From positions 65,846,064 through 65,910,063 of the forward strand of contig NC_079316.1 of assembly GCF_029931775.1 (NCBI RefSeq): a DNA stretch of 64,000 nt, given 5' to 3'. The notes below the pieces were generated by a model. That model searched no databases. It saw only the letters and a program-made list of their open reading frames with translations, and was not told where the DNA came from. Below are positions 10,860 through 22,430 of this stretch, one piece after another. The DNA is from Euleptes europaea. Its lineage: Eukaryota; Chordata; Lepidosauria; Squamata; Sphaerodactylidae. How positions within the stretch are numbered: position 1 is the first letter of the stretch; each line of letters starts with the position of its first letter. Both the position numbers and the translations under genes were made by a program.

Positions 10860-11894
10860 TTACAGCACTACGCTAGCCACAATACAATGGGGGGTGGGCC
10901 CTGTCTTTTTCCTCCTCCAAGCAAACATTTTCTTGAGCTCCCCCCTGAAGCTATCGTGCAGCCAGGCATACAGGAAGGCATTGGTGCAAGCAGACATCAT
11001 AGCGAACCAGTGGCAAACAAGCTGGATGAGGTTAAAATATTGCTTGTCTATGAGTTTAATGTCAATGTCCTTTATGACATTAAAGATGTACAACGGCAGC
11101 CAGCAAACCCCAAAGGCCACCACGACCAAGACCAGGAGGCGGAAGGTCTTCCTCCTTTTGGCCCTGTCGCACTCCGCTTGGCTCTGGGTGACGTTGCCAG
11201 GGACGACTCGGTTTTTCAGCTTGACGGAAATCCTCAGGTAAGAAATGGAGATGACCATTAACGGCAGTACGTATGTGAGAATGAGGGTGCTGTAGGCGTA
11301 AGCTAGGTGGTCTCTCTTCATATGGAACCAAAACTCTTCACAGATGGCAAAGTCCAGTTCTGGGAATTCAGCGTGGTACGTGTGGACCAATGCTGGAGCA
11401 GCTAGCATGCAACTCAGCAACCAAATAGCAGCCAAAGTATAGGCGCAGATCTGTATGGTGAGCCTCCTCCGGAGCGGATAAACCATGGCGTAGTACCTGT
11501 CCACAGCGATGACAGTCAAGGTAAAGACCGACACAAACACTGTGACCGGCTGCATCAGGAACACAAAATAGCACATGAAGCGCCCGTAGACCCACCCTCT
11601 AGGCTCAAAGGCATACGCCAGCGTCAGGGGCACACAAGTGGCACACATAAGCATGTCAGAGAATGCCAGGTTGCCTACCAGGAAGTTGGTGACATTGTGC
11701 ATCTTCTTGGTCTTGCAGATCACGTAGATGAGGAGATAATTCCCGATGATGCCAACAAAAACCACTAAGCAATAGCAAGGAATGATGAGAGGCTTGAAGA
11801 ACTGGACAAGTTGGAGCCCCAGAAACAGATTGCTAGTGTTGCTATGGATTGCTGAAAGCAAGCTCTGGGAGGTTAAATTCTCTGGATTCATCAT
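10860..11894 (-). CDS. PRLHR-like receptor paralogue (class A GPCR), 344 aa
   Basis: A complete single-exon seven-transmembrane receptor closest to prolactin-releasing peptide receptors. N-glycosylation sequons lie at N6 and N19. N1.50 is N52, D2.50 is D80, the ECL1-ECL2 disulfide pair is C108/C185, DRY is 132-134, W4.50 is W158, P5.50 is P211, CWLP is 264-267 and D6.59 is D276. The ECL2 CEEFW stretch of the family is kept. The C terminus SVVL resembles the PDZ ligand SVVI of PRLHR. A hand count gives about 188 identical residues of 300 against the neighbouring PRLHR. The oddity is TM7: N305-A306-F-L-Y replaces NPxxY (codon GCC instead of CCN). The start is the first of two tandem ATGs; the second is equally possible. 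Expected role is Gq/Gi-coupled RFamide peptide signalling at the plasma membrane; ligand preference is inferred. Non-mammalian vertebrates are known to carry more than one PRLHR subtype. Confidence 0.93.
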   Translation of the reverse strand: MMNPENLTSQSLLSAIHSNTSNLFLGLQLVQFFKPLIIPCYCLVVFVGIIGNYLLIYVICKTKKMHNVTNFLVGNLAFSDMLMCATCVPLTLAYAFEPRGWVYGRFMCYFVFLMQPVTVFVSVFTLTVIAVDRYYAMVYPLRRRLTIQICAYTLAAIWLLSCMLAAPALVHTYHAEFPELDFAICEEFWFHMKRDHLAYAYSTLILTYVLPLMVISISYLRISVKLKNRVVPGNVTQSQAECDRAKRRKTFRLLVLVVVAFGVCWLPLYIFNVIKDIDIKLIDKQYFNLIQLVCHWFAMMSACTNAFLYAWLHDSFRGELKKMFAWRRKKTGPTPHCIVASVVL

Positions 11895-11910
11895 CTTTCT
11901 CCTTTCAGTA
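11895..11910 (-). promoter_or_regulatory. Possible 5' UTR segment after an acceptor
   Basis: Minus strand reads ATCCAACACCAG/tactgaaagg before the tandem ATGs. The AG at 11912-11911 could be the acceptor of a 5' UTR intron, mirroring PRLHR, but the pyrimidine tract is weak. The alternative is that transcription simply starts upstream without splicing. Confidence 0.25.
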
Positions 11911-12399
<489 letters not shown>

Positions 12400-12659
12400 T
12401 GAAAAGACAGAAAGATGTGCTTTATTACAAAAGCAAAGATCAGTGCTTTCAGCAGCCTTCCCTACTTATGATGACTTTGTGAAAAAAATCCCTCATTGGC
12501 TGTCCAGGGTATTACGTTGCTCCTCATCTACCTTCATTAATCCAGCTACAGTGGTGAATCCCATCTGTATCTTCTTGTCCTCCATTGGGTATCTGCACTG
12601 CCATGTCACAAAACAATACACCTGTAGCAGTGAGAATAATTATTTTAGAAAAATCTGAG

Positions 12660-13330
12660 CCCAGGTCGCTTTATAGGGTTGACACTGCTGACTTTTTTAA
12701 AAAATGAAACGATACTAATAGACTGAAGGGCTATAAACGCTGGTGCCACTAGAGGGACTCAGCAATATGAAAATTGAACAGTTTGTTTCTGCGAGCTATG
12801 AATATTGATACACATTTAATTATGTGTGTCTTTGTCAGTTTCTCTAAAGACTAGGTTCTTTTTCTCCTCTGCTGTGTTTCCAAATCACAGCTGTGGTGCT
12901 GAAGAGAAAATGTAAAGTATATGTCAAAACTGATTGACAGCTTTCAAAATGGAATTAAAATTACTTTTGAAAGCAATCAACTGATGTTTGGGTTTGACAG
13001 TTTAATATTCCATTTGTTTTCTACATACTGCTGTAGCATTAACTTCAGTACTTAAGTTGTTATTCATTTTGCCTGCTTTTCCTTTGCTAGTGTCAATTTA
13101 GTTATTTGAATTTAAAAAGTTTCAATAGAAATACACATTTGAAAATCTCTTTGCTGTGTGGATGATTCCAGTGAGTTCTTTTCATTGTTATTGCTTTACA
13201 GCAGATTTAAATTATTGTTATTATTTTCTGTGCTGGCAAGTGTTCCAGATCAAACAGGTTTTGTCCCGCTGTAGCAAAGAAACACCAGGTTGTATGTTAA
13301 CACTTATCAAATGCTATTAATGCAATTGAT
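12660..13330. other. Repeat-free AT-rich stretch, candidate regulatory DNA
   Basis: About 670 bp with no recognisable repeat, lying upstream of the PRLHR-like gene and between the two receptor genes. It holds an exact TGATTGACAG decamer (12931-12940), the known PBX/PREP-MEIS composite site, and a partial CTCF-like core CCACTAGAGGG (12746-12756). Conservation is not known from the sequence alone. Confidence 0.3.
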
Positions 13331-13544
13331 TTCATAAAATGTCCAGGCACCATCTTCATATCACAGTCCTTTTCTCCCACTTCTTTTTAGTTTCCTCATT
13401 GAATACTCAGTTGTTATTTCCTTATAGCAACAAGCACATTCATTTGGGTTACGATCATTCAGACTCATCGAAATTGGCCTCCTGTGTTACCCAGAATAGT
13501 CCCTTGCTGGGCCTGCCAAGTCAGAAGGACCTGCACGTATGAAC

Positions 13545-13671
13545 TCCATCTTCTGGGCATGGAGTAGGGGTCACTGGGAGTTTGTGGGGGAGGTAGTTGT
13601 GAATTTCTTGCATTGTGCAGGGGTTGGACTAGATGACCCTTGTGGTGCCTTCCAACTCTATGATTCTATGA
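13545..13671 (+). mobile_element. CR1 LINE 3' end
   Basis: CR1 3' UTR: ggcatggagtaggggtcac, gaatttcttgcattgtgcag, ggttggactagatgaccc, ending in ctatgattctatg. Only the 3' end, as in most CR1 copies. Confidence 0.92.
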
Positions 13672-14057
13672 ACAGTCAAACCATAAAACCAAGTGTAAGC
13701 AGTCGGTCCCCTCCTCCTGGTTAGGGGTGCCACGGAGGCATAGGGGCCAAAGACTGGCATAAGAGCAAGAGATTGCTCCCCACAAAATGAATGCCTCTCA
13801 GAGAGTTTTGGGATCCATCTTGTGTGTCAAGCCTGGGCAGGAAGGCAGTTGACTGCTGAACTTTTCCCTGGCCCTAAGGTGTGCCTGGCTGGACAATGGG
13901 GCTAGCTAATCTCCATTGTGTCACTCTAAGGTGATTTAATCAGTACTTTGAGCAGACCATTACTTATCCTATCTGCACCAATACTGCAATCAATCAGTAT
14001 TGAAGAAAATAGTCTAGGAATCCTCTTGGGTCCTAACGACTCATCAAACCTCTCACA
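13672..14057. other. Unassigned DNA
   Basis: No gene or named repeat recognised between the CR1 end and the SINE. Confidence 0.5.
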
Positions 14058-14270
14058 CATGAACACATGAAGCTGCCTTATGCTCAATCAGACTCTTGGT
14101 CCATCAAAGTCAGTATTGTCTACTCAGACCGGCAGCTGCTCTCCAGGATCTCAAGCAGAGGTCTGTCACATCACCTACTTGCCTGGCCCTTTAACTGGAG
14201 ATGCCAGGGACTGAACCTGGGACCTTCTGCATGCCAAGCAGATGCTCTACCACTGAGCCACAGCTCTCTC
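14058..14270 (-). mobile_element. tRNA-derived SINE, type C
   Basis: On the minus strand the head is tggctcagtggtagagcatc (box A) with box B ggttcagtccc and the tail ends ttcatgtgttcatgtg. Nearly full length. Confidence 0.88.
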
Positions 14271-14965
14271 CTGTCATATTGTTGAAACCCTGGAAAAGCA
14301 ATCAATTCTTTGTCTCTGGCTTTCCTACCAGCTGACCTCATACTGCCTCAGGACCCATTTTGGGGTATAAATATTGGTCCTTTGGCCATTCATAGTGTGT
14401 GTGTGTTCTAGATCCGTGCGTGCACCCCCACTCTTTCCTTTTCTCCTGGAAATGCTGGTTGTTTTCCTTTTCAGTGCTGCTTTCCCTGGACATCCCTTCA
14501 GGACTGCTAACTATCACCCATCCCTGAAACCTTTCCAACTTCATCCCTTTCTCTTAGCTCTTGTATGCTTTGTGTTCATATGTTCATTGCTTTACTTTAG
14601 TTATTGTTTTACTATTTTTATTGTTTATTTATTGTGTGAAGTGACTGGGTTTATTATTTTAATTATACAACCGCCTGCTCATTTGAAAGTTTTCACCCAG
14701 GACTATCCTGGTATACATAGGGTATAGAGCCCTGTTACCCCCCTCTTGTTCTCTGTTTCCAGCTAATTCCCCCAACTAAAGTGGAGACTACCTACTTATA
14801 GTAAAGCAAGGGTAAAACTAGAATTGTCCAGTGTGATGTATACAGGACTCCCAATAATGGCATAGTAAATCTCAGACAAGGAAAAGATGGAAGGGAAGGG
14901 AAGCATTACCAGCAAGAAACTTTATGAGTCTAACATGATACAGACTGGAAATGAGGAATCTGAAC
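14271..14965. other. Unassigned DNA
   Basis: A frame of 117 codons (14374-14727) is open but has a hydrophobic, biased composition and no recognisable domain; I do not call it a gene. Confidence 0.4.
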
Positions 14966-15027
14966 CCCTAAAGGGGTCGCCATAAGTCGGCTGTGGCTTG
15001 ACGACACTTTACACACACACACACACA
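14966..15027 (+). mobile_element. Bov-B-type tail fragment
   Basis: ggggtcgccataagtcggct, gcttgacgacactt and a (CA)n run: the terminal 60 bp of a Bov-B LINE or of a SINE that borrowed this tail. Confidence 0.7.
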
Positions 15028-15179
15028 TGGAAAACTGAGATAGTAAGCAGGTACTGTAGTGGCAATATGCGGAAGAATATTGTACGAGGAGTTTTAGGTT
15101 GACATGTCACATATTCCTCCATATTCCCTATATGAAAGTATAGTTTTCTGTAATGAATGTTAGTTTAGTTTGTTTCTGT

Positions 15180-15612
15180 AGTGTTAAAAAGGGGAGTGTT
15201 GGGTTGCCAGATGCGCTTACTAGTTGATTAGGCAGTCTATGCTGGCTCATGCAGCAGCTGGTGTGCATGATCAGGAAGGCAGGGCTGTGGGCCAGGTGCC
15301 CTGAATCAACCCAAAGTACCTGGCCTAAGTGAAAAACCCAAGGAAGGAGACGAACAGTGGGCTTCTACACAGATCAGGCTGGATGCTGTGGGACAGGACT
15401 GGTGATTCTGGGATCTCTCTGGAGGCTGCACACGGAGCCCCCTGCACCCAAGAAGGAGAGAGAGAGACACTCATGTACAGTGGTATTGCTCTGAGTTACT
15501 TTGTATTGTTTTGCCTGCTGAATGTGTAGTTTGGTAATTAAACTGTTGATTTCCCTCCAATTACCAGTGGGCTCATTGCCTCCAAATTTTAAAGAACCCC
15601 TGCTTTGGCAGC
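15180..15612 (+). mobile_element. Possible LTR fossil
   Basis: A block starting aaaaaggggagtgttggg with a late taattaaactgttg resembling an LTR polyadenylation region. No internal region follows. This is a tentative call by overall look only; it could be unique DNA. Confidence 0.2.
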
Positions 15613-17035
15613 ACAGGTACATCATGAAAACCAAATAAAACCTGTCACTTCACACAAACCTTGTGTGGTTATGTATATTACTTTGTATGTTACTTTAAGC
15701 TAGCTACCCCATTAAAATTAGTTTAACTTCAAGTTATGTTGGCTAGTCCAACCCAGTCAGAAGAGATAGATGAGCGGTTGCCCAATTTGGGACCAGAAGG
15801 ATAAATGGGAACGGAGCTTCCCTAAGTAGAGTTACACTCTTCTAAGCCCATTGAATTCAATCTGTGAGAAAGGTGTGATTTTGTTTAGGATTGTGCTGTA
15901 AATGTGTTAATCCACTTCTTCCTCTCCATCCTTGCTTCATTGGGTGGCATTCCAGTTCCCACTGTGAGCATGTTACAGTGGTATGCATTAGTCCACCCTT
16001 GCACATCATGGGCAAATATAGCGGCACAAATGCTGAATAACAAGGACTCAGGAACGCAGTATGAAAAAGCAAAATATTAGACTAGCATTTACTTTCTGAT
16101 CATGTCCTAAATGTCACCATCCTTCTGACTTCAAGCTGTGTCGGCAAAGTTCCTGTTATCTCTCAAAATACTAATTAACTCTTCCTTGACATGATCTGCA
16201 CCTCTAGCTGTGAGCCACCTACTGCTTAAACTAGAGGATTTGGCTTTAAGCTGGTTTTAGTCCCATCTACTTCAATTAGAATAGACTGACTTAAATATAA
16301 TACCCTGTAACTGAATTCTGGATTAGACCATGGCCCATTTCTGCTATCACAGCAGTACTTTTCCCAGCAACATGGCTGAGAGGTGCGGGCTGTTTCTACT
16401 TCCAGACTTCTTGATACTAAAGCCTGTTTATTCAATTGTATTTGCAGGAGGGATCTCTATGAGTGAAAACCAGCTGGCTTACATGCATGAACTGGTCCAG
16501 TACGTCATTCTATCAGTTCAATCCTAAAATGACTAACTCTCTTCTAAGTCCCTTAAAGTCCATGGGCTTAGAAAGGTGTAACACTGCTTAGCATGGTTCT
16601 GAAACGGGGCCCTCTTAAACAGAGCAACACCCCTCTAAGACCATTCAGTTCAATGGAATTAGAAGGGTGATGATAACTGTTTAATATTGTACTGCAAACC
16701 TCTTATTAATTCTGTCCCAATAGGCTGCTGTGTGTTTGTTAAAATTCTGATTAGCCAAATATTTTGCACCTGCAGCCAACTTTCATGTACAGTTTATGAA
16801 AACTATGACCCCTGCCACAGCATCGTTACCCTCTCCCAACTATCGATGAAGTAATTGACTGCACAATTACAGAACTGCAGTTAAATCTGAAATGTAGGCG
16901 AAATCACTCTTCTCCCACCTAGCCAAATTTGAACTTGTCAGTTGTACTGATATGCTGCAAGCTTCCTTTCATCTCCATACCATGACTAGCACAATATAGT
17001 ACTAGTGCAACTAGCTCTTTAGATAGCCAATCAAT
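15613..17035. other. Unassigned intergenic DNA
   Basis: No gene recognised. Two short similar blocks near 15825-15880 and 16615-16690 (gagttacactcttctaagccc / gagcaacacccctctaagacc) look like old fragments of one unnamed repeat. Confidence 0.4.
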
Positions 17036-17339
17036 CAGCCAGCATGGTGTAGTGGTTAAGAGTGGTGGTTTGGAGCAGTGGACTCTGATCTGGAGAACCG
17101 GGTTTGATTCTCCACTCCTCCACATGAGCAGTGGAGGCTAATCTAGTGAACTGGATTTGTTTCTCCACTCCTACACATGAAGCCAGCTGGGTGACCTTGG
17201 GCAAGTCACTCTCTCTCAGATCCACCTACCTCACAGGGTGTCTGTTGTGGGGAGGGGAAGGGAAGGTGATTGTAAGCCGGTTTGAGTCTCCCTTAAGTGG
17301 TAGAGAAAGTCGGCATATAAAAACCAACTCTTCTTCTTT
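17036..17339 (+). mobile_element. Sauria-type SINE, full length
   Basis: Head gccagcatggtgtagtggtt (box A), box B gggtttgattctcc, conserved core gtgaccttgggcaagtcac, and tail ggcatataaaaaccaactc with (CTT)n. About 300 bp. Confidence 0.93.
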
Positions 17340-17404
17340 AGTTGTGGCGATCATAGATCATTTGAGATTGACACACAGAGAGTCATTAGTTTTGGAAATG
17401 CAGT

Positions 17405-17627
17405 ACACAAATAGTAGTGTAGTGGTTAGTGCTGGACTAGGGTAGAGGAGACTGAGCTGCAATCCCTGCTTGGTATTAAACTTGTTGAATGACCTTGGAC
17501 CAGTCATTCCCTCTCAACCTAACCTACCTCGCAAGTTCGTTGTGAGGATAAAGTGTAGAAAGGAAAAACCGTATATGCTGCCTTGAGCTCATTGGAGCAA
17601 GGGTAGGACAAAAATACACCAAAGAAA
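17405..17627 (+). mobile_element. tRNA-derived SINE, squamate type B
   Basis: Head agtagtgtagtggttagtgc, core gaccttggaccagtcattcc, cctacctcgcaagttcgttg and gctgccttgagctcattgg. Diverged copy. Confidence 0.75.
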
Positions 17628-18592
17628 GTTTATCAGCCTGAATGTTTGGTAAGCTTATAATAAGAAAGACGTAGCTCTATATATGGTCAGTCTCTGCCAC
17701 CACTCTTGGAAGCCATTTCAATAAAGCATAGAAAAGTCCCAATGTAATTTCCTCCATCTTTGTGCATGGCTGGTGAATCAAGACCTTCGCCAGTTTGCCT
17801 GGACAAATGGGTTGGAAGTCTCTCAGCAAGGTTTAAACACTGGACCATCAGAAAGCACATATCAAATGTTTGCTTTATTGTTAACAGAAATTAAGAAGTC
17901 CTTGCAATCAAGATCTAGGAAATCAGGATTCAAAACACACTGTATATTTTATTCTGTCAAGGAAAAATATTCTCTCTTCTGAAGTGTATGTGTTAACTAT
18001 GGTTTGAACTTTTCAATGTCAAAGATGGCTTTGCTGAGTCCAAGATAAATCATGATTTGGACACACTTCTCATTAATAAAGAAAAATAGGTTCGACCACA
18101 GTGTTGTTGTTTTTCATAGTAGAGCTGCCATGGATACCAAGCTTATAATGAGGGTTGGAAACAAAGAATGCAAGAGACAATGGTTATAAATGCATCTAAT
18201 TCTCAGTGTGACCCTAAATGGATACTTAAATCTGGGGATTGGGGGTCATGGACAGACAGCATGGATCTTACTATAAATGTGAAAAAAGCCTCAGGTTTGC
18301 ACAGAAATCTGAAATATTTTAGAAGCAGCACCTGTAGCTTTAAGAAACAAATGGGCTCAGTGGCTGTTGTTAGGCAACCACAACAGTACTGTTAGCCTTT
18401 AAGCCTTGGTTTATGTCAGCAAAAGGCAGGGGAAGGTGCAGGGCTCTTTCCAAGGTTGTTTAGGGCTTTGATGGACAACTCATGGACAACTCATAAGGGC
18501 CAGGCCTGGCAGCAACCACCAGGCAACTTCACAACTTTCATGACTCACCCAGGTCTGGCAGCTTGCTACTGTTCAACAGCAGCCACCTCATG
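17628..18592. other. Unassigned intergenic DNA
   Basis: No gene recognised. A short direct repeat (atggacaactc twice, near 18471-18491) is present. Confidence 0.45.
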
Positions 18593-18778
18593 AAAGCCAG
18601 TTAGAGTTTCAGATCAGGATGTGGGAGATCCAGGTTGAAATCCCTATTCTGTAATGGAAGCTTACTGGGTGACTTTGGGCCAGTCACATAGTCTAAGTGT
18701 AATCTACCTCACCAAACTGTTGTTAGGATAAAATTGGAGGAGAGGAGGAGGTTATAAGCTGCTTGGAATGAGAAAGTT
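18593..18778 (+). mobile_element. tRNA-derived SINE, type B, old copy
   Basis: Core tgactttgggccagtcacat and ggataaaattggaggagagg are recognisable; the head (gccagttagagtttcagatc) is diverged. Confidence 0.7.
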
Positions 18779-19093
18779 GAGGGTATGGGGGCTGCCAGGA
18801 GGAAAGAGTGAGTGTGGGAAGGAGTTTTCAGGGGAAAGTAAATTGCTTCCCTCACATTTTTGTGGATTCCACACAGGGCAACTGCAACCAGCCTCACCAC
18901 ATAGGTCAGCCCAGACCAGCAGCTGGGCTAGCACCATGCAACAGGGCCAGATTTTTCCCAGAAACAGGCTGTCAGAGGGAAGGAAGAAGGGGACGCTGAA
19001 GACAGGAGGGCAGATAAAGTTAGGGTGGCTGATGGGTGAGAAGGAGAGAAAGAAACATAAAGGGGAGAGAGGCTACAGAGGCTTTCAGGGAAG

Positions 19094-19337
19094 GAGGAGG
19101 AGGAGTTGGTTTTTATACCCTGCTTTTCTCCACCTTTTAAGGAGTCTCAAAGTGGCTTACAATTGTTTTCCCTTCTCCTTCCCACAACAGACACCTTGTG
19201 AGGTAGGTGAGCTGAGAGAGTTCTGAGAGAGCTGTGACTAGCCCAAGGTCACCCAGCTGACTTCATGTGGAGGAGAGGGGAAACAAACCCGGTTCACCAG
19301 ATTACAGTCCGCCGCTCTTAACCACTACACCATACTG
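19094..19337 (-). mobile_element. Sauria-type SINE
   Basis: Reverse copy: gttggtttttataccctgct, gactagcccaaggtcaccca, and head ttaaccactacaccatac. Confidence 0.88.
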
Positions 19338-20146
19338 TGTGTGGGCCAGCAAAATGAAATGCTCCCTGCTTGTTACTATAGCTGATTAAATATTTCAAAA
19401 GGTATATTAGAAATTAGGGACCTTACTTAGCCTCGTTACATTTCAGGGAAAATACACACAACGCAAGAGAATCTCATGGCTATGATGATCTTATTTCTCA
19501 CTGCCCCTCTCACCCCAACAGCTTCTCTTCCTAGTTTCCTGCATGTCACCTCCTTCCTAAGGATTAACAGCTGCCTCAATCAAGCCCATTGTCATAACTG
19601 AAGAACCAATTTATCAGTCAATTTATCAGCCTTGTGTGGGTATTTATGGAGGGCTGCTTGACCTGACATTTTTCTTCTTTGTGATTGCAGTAGCCAATCC
19701 TGTAGGAAGACAACACAAAAAACATTGTATAACACCAGTCCTTTCCTATGCACTTCATATTAATTAAGTGTATTTTATGTACTTGTCCTTGCAAGCATAT
19801 GCCACAAGAAGAACTCAATGCAAACTTTTATACGTGCCTTCCTTAAGCAGAGAAGAAGACCTTTCATTTTGATGTTTGGAGCATGTAGAGATGGAGCAGA
19901 AGAGGTAATGGAGAAAAAACAAGAAAATCCAAAAGTCAGTTTTATTGTAGTTGCAGAATTTGTAATCTAGGACAATTTTTTACCATACTTGTAACTCTCT
20001 TGATATATACCACCAATGTCCTTAACTCCTAAGGGACATGTTGATGGATTACTAGTGGTCCACATATCTTCTAATATTTTGTAGACCCAGAAAGCGGACA
20101 GGGATGTACATTCCCATCTGCATTCACAAAAACAATGGTAAGTCAT
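19338..20146. other. Unassigned intergenic DNA
   Basis: No gene or named repeat recognised up to the foldback element. Confidence 0.45.
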
Positions 20147-20153
20147 TCTCTGT

Positions 20154-20400
20154 GGCCTTTTATGCAGGGATATTTCCCTGTGGTCAACCCCCGGCGAATG
20201 CTTTGGGGCTTCCTTTTGATTATGCATGCCTTTTCCGCCCACCAGAGGTCACTCTTCCTGGGCGTTTTGCCTGCATTTTCCAGATTCTGTCTAAAACAGC
20301 ATCTGGGAAACGGGCAAAATACATGGCATGCATAATCAAAAGGAAGCCCCGAAGCAGTCAGCGGGGGTGACCACGGGGAAACGTCCCTGCATAAAAGGCC
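20154..20400. mobile_element. Foldback (long-arm) MITE
   Basis: 247 bp. Arms 20154-20230 and 20325-20400 are about 77 bp inverted repeats (ggccttttatgcaggga ... tccctgcataaaaggcc). Flanks share TCTCTGT (20147-20153 and 20401-20407), a 7-8 bp target duplication. Related copies lie at 20737-21040 and 59156-59802. Confidence 0.88.
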
Positions 20401-20736
20401 TCTCTGTATCTGATGTGGACCACATTGCATGCACAGCCACACAACAATGCATATATGTGTGCAAGCACCACCAATCCCCTCCTCTTTTCATATGCATTCA
20501 GAAATATCTGGCACCACTCAGGCATCCCAAATGAATGATTTGCACTCTCGTTTTGCTGTCTTATTTTATGAGAATTGTTATCTTGCATCTTGTCACAGAT
20601 CTTGATGTAGGTTTTTAAAAAAATGTTTTGACTTCCTGGACTGATGTCCAAAGCTAAAAACAGGACCGTAGTCACAGCTAACAGTCATTAAAGAGCTAAC
20701 AGCATTTCCCCTTATGGTTCTCAGTAAATAGACTTT
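20401..20736. other. Unassigned DNA between two foldbacks
   Basis: About 335 bp with no gene or named repeat recognised. Confidence 0.45.
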
Positions 20737-21040
20737 GGTCTTTAATCATGGCTGTTTCACTCGTGGTCATCCCTCTGACGACTTCGGGTCTTTGTTTGGA
20801 TTATGCATAGAGTTTCCGTCCGTCAGAGGTTGCCTCCCCCTCCCCCTGCTTTCCCCCATGTTTTGTCCGCGTTTTCAAATTTGAGATAAAACAGGCCCCT
20901 CAAACCATGGGCAAAATGCGGTGAAAGGCGGGGCAGAGTGAGGCAAACTCTCAGTCAGAAACTGGATGTGTACTCCAAACAAACACCTGAAGCCATCGGA
21001 GGGATGACCACGAGTGAAACAGCCATGCATAAAAGACCTT
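20737..21040. mobile_element. Foldback MITE, second copy
   Basis: Inverted arms about 65 bp: ggctgtttcactcgtggtca near 20750 pairs with tgaccacgagtgaaacagcc near 21006. The inner arm (cttcgggtctttgtttggat, tatgcat) is similar to that of 20154-20400. Its right edge is shared with the start of the tandem duplication. Confidence 0.8.
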
Positions 21041-21609
21041 TGTATATATGCCCAGAATCTACTATATAATAAAAATATATTTTTGTTGTCCCTCAGGTCA
21101 GGACAGCTGGAGATTTATTTGGGGGGCTACATCTTCATATACAATATATGACACAGTTCGTGTGCTGAAGCCATTTATTTGTTTATTAACAAAATTAATG
21201 CTTACCGCATAGCACTTCTGGCCTGGTCCATCCTGTTCTTTGCATATGATTCTTTTAAAGTGGAACACAAGAGTAGGGATAAATTGCTTTCTCACACTGG
21301 CCACATTACTAGTGGACATAAAGTCTTTCTCTGACCATATCTCATGTCACTTACCTTGCTGTTCGGCATCTTGTTAATGTGTGTATAATGTGCAGTTTAA
21401 CTTCCACAGTATGCTTTAGTGATGCCTTTAGTATCATCTCTCTCTACCAAGACAATAATTAATCCACATTTTGTCCTTTTCTATTTCAGAACAAGCCAAA
21501 TGTGTGTGTGTGTATACCAAGACAAGATAATATGGTCAAGAGAATGTGCTCCAACATCATCTATTTTCCAAACCTGCCTTGCATATTTCAGATACAGTTG
21601 CAAGCCATG
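21012..21609 (+). repeat. Tandem duplication, copy 1
   Basis: From gagtgaaacagcc through tatatgcccagaatctacta, tggagatttatttggggggc, ggacataaagtctttctctg to cagatacagttgcaag. Copy 2 starts immediately after. The shared sequence is not coding. The unit starts inside the right arm of the foldback at 20737-21040. Confidence 0.88.
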
Positions 21610-21749
21610 TGAGTGAAACAGCCAAAAGACCTCTGTATATATGCCCAGAATCTACTAGATAATAAAAAGATATTTTTGTTGTCCCCCAGGTCAGGTCAGC
21701 TGGAGATTTATTTGGGGGGCTACATGTTCATACGCGATATATGACACAG

Positions 21750-21821
21750 TAGAAAAGGGCAAGAGTCCAGTAGCACCTTAAAGACTAACAAGAATATTTT
21801 CTGGTAGGGTATGAGCTTTAT
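21750..21821 (+). mobile_element. 72-bp repeat fragment with 14-bp target duplication
   Basis: Present in duplication copy 2 only. Flanked by GATATATGACACAG at 21736-21749 and 21822-21835. The insert contains caagagtccagtagcacc and taaagactaacaag, an interspersed family also at 45392-45520. The long duplication suggests retroposition. Confidence 0.85.
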
Positions 21822-22059
21822 GATATATGACACAGTTTGTGTGCTGAAGCCATTTATATGTTTATTAACAAAATTAATGCTTACCGCACAGCACTTCTAG
21901 CCTGGTCTATCCTGTTCTTGGCATATGATTCTTCTAAAGTGGAACACAAGGGTAGGGATAAATTGCTTTCTGGCACCGGTCACATTACTAGTGGACATAA
22001 AGTCTTTCTCTGACCTTATTTCATGTCACTTACATTGATGTCCTGCAAGCTCTTGTGGT

Positions 22060-22430
22060 GGTTTGAGCAATGGGGCAGATCCACTTGGGGGAAAGCCATC
22101 CTATGTGCCCATCTCCCCCATTTGTGAGATCCCCATAAGGGGTCTTGGGGTGGGGGCCATGCAGCCATATGCCCAGCTCTGGGGCCATCGGCTGGATCTC
22201 AACACCAGGTGGCAAAGGAGCCACACAACAGCCAATGCCCATGTGGATCCTGGGTTTACCACTCCACGGTTTTCCTCCTGGCAGACAGGCTGGGGGATGG
22301 CGTAGCATTGGGCAGCAGGCGAGTTGCCCAATGCGGGATCCACCCCCATACTGCACCAGTGGTCTGCTGCTATAGTCAATAAAAGCTGTGGCCTAATATT
22401 CCCCAACACAGTGTGTGTGTGTGTGGTTCT
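22060..22430 (+). mobile_element. LTR-like fossil repeat
   Basis: Homologous core to 3330-3745 (ttgggggaaagcc, tgtgcccatctcccc, gatcccc), with a late caataaaagctgtgg poly(A)-like signal and a (GT)n run after it. A solo relic without coding sequence; it sits inside copy 2 of the tandem duplication. Family uncertain. Confidence 0.35.
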
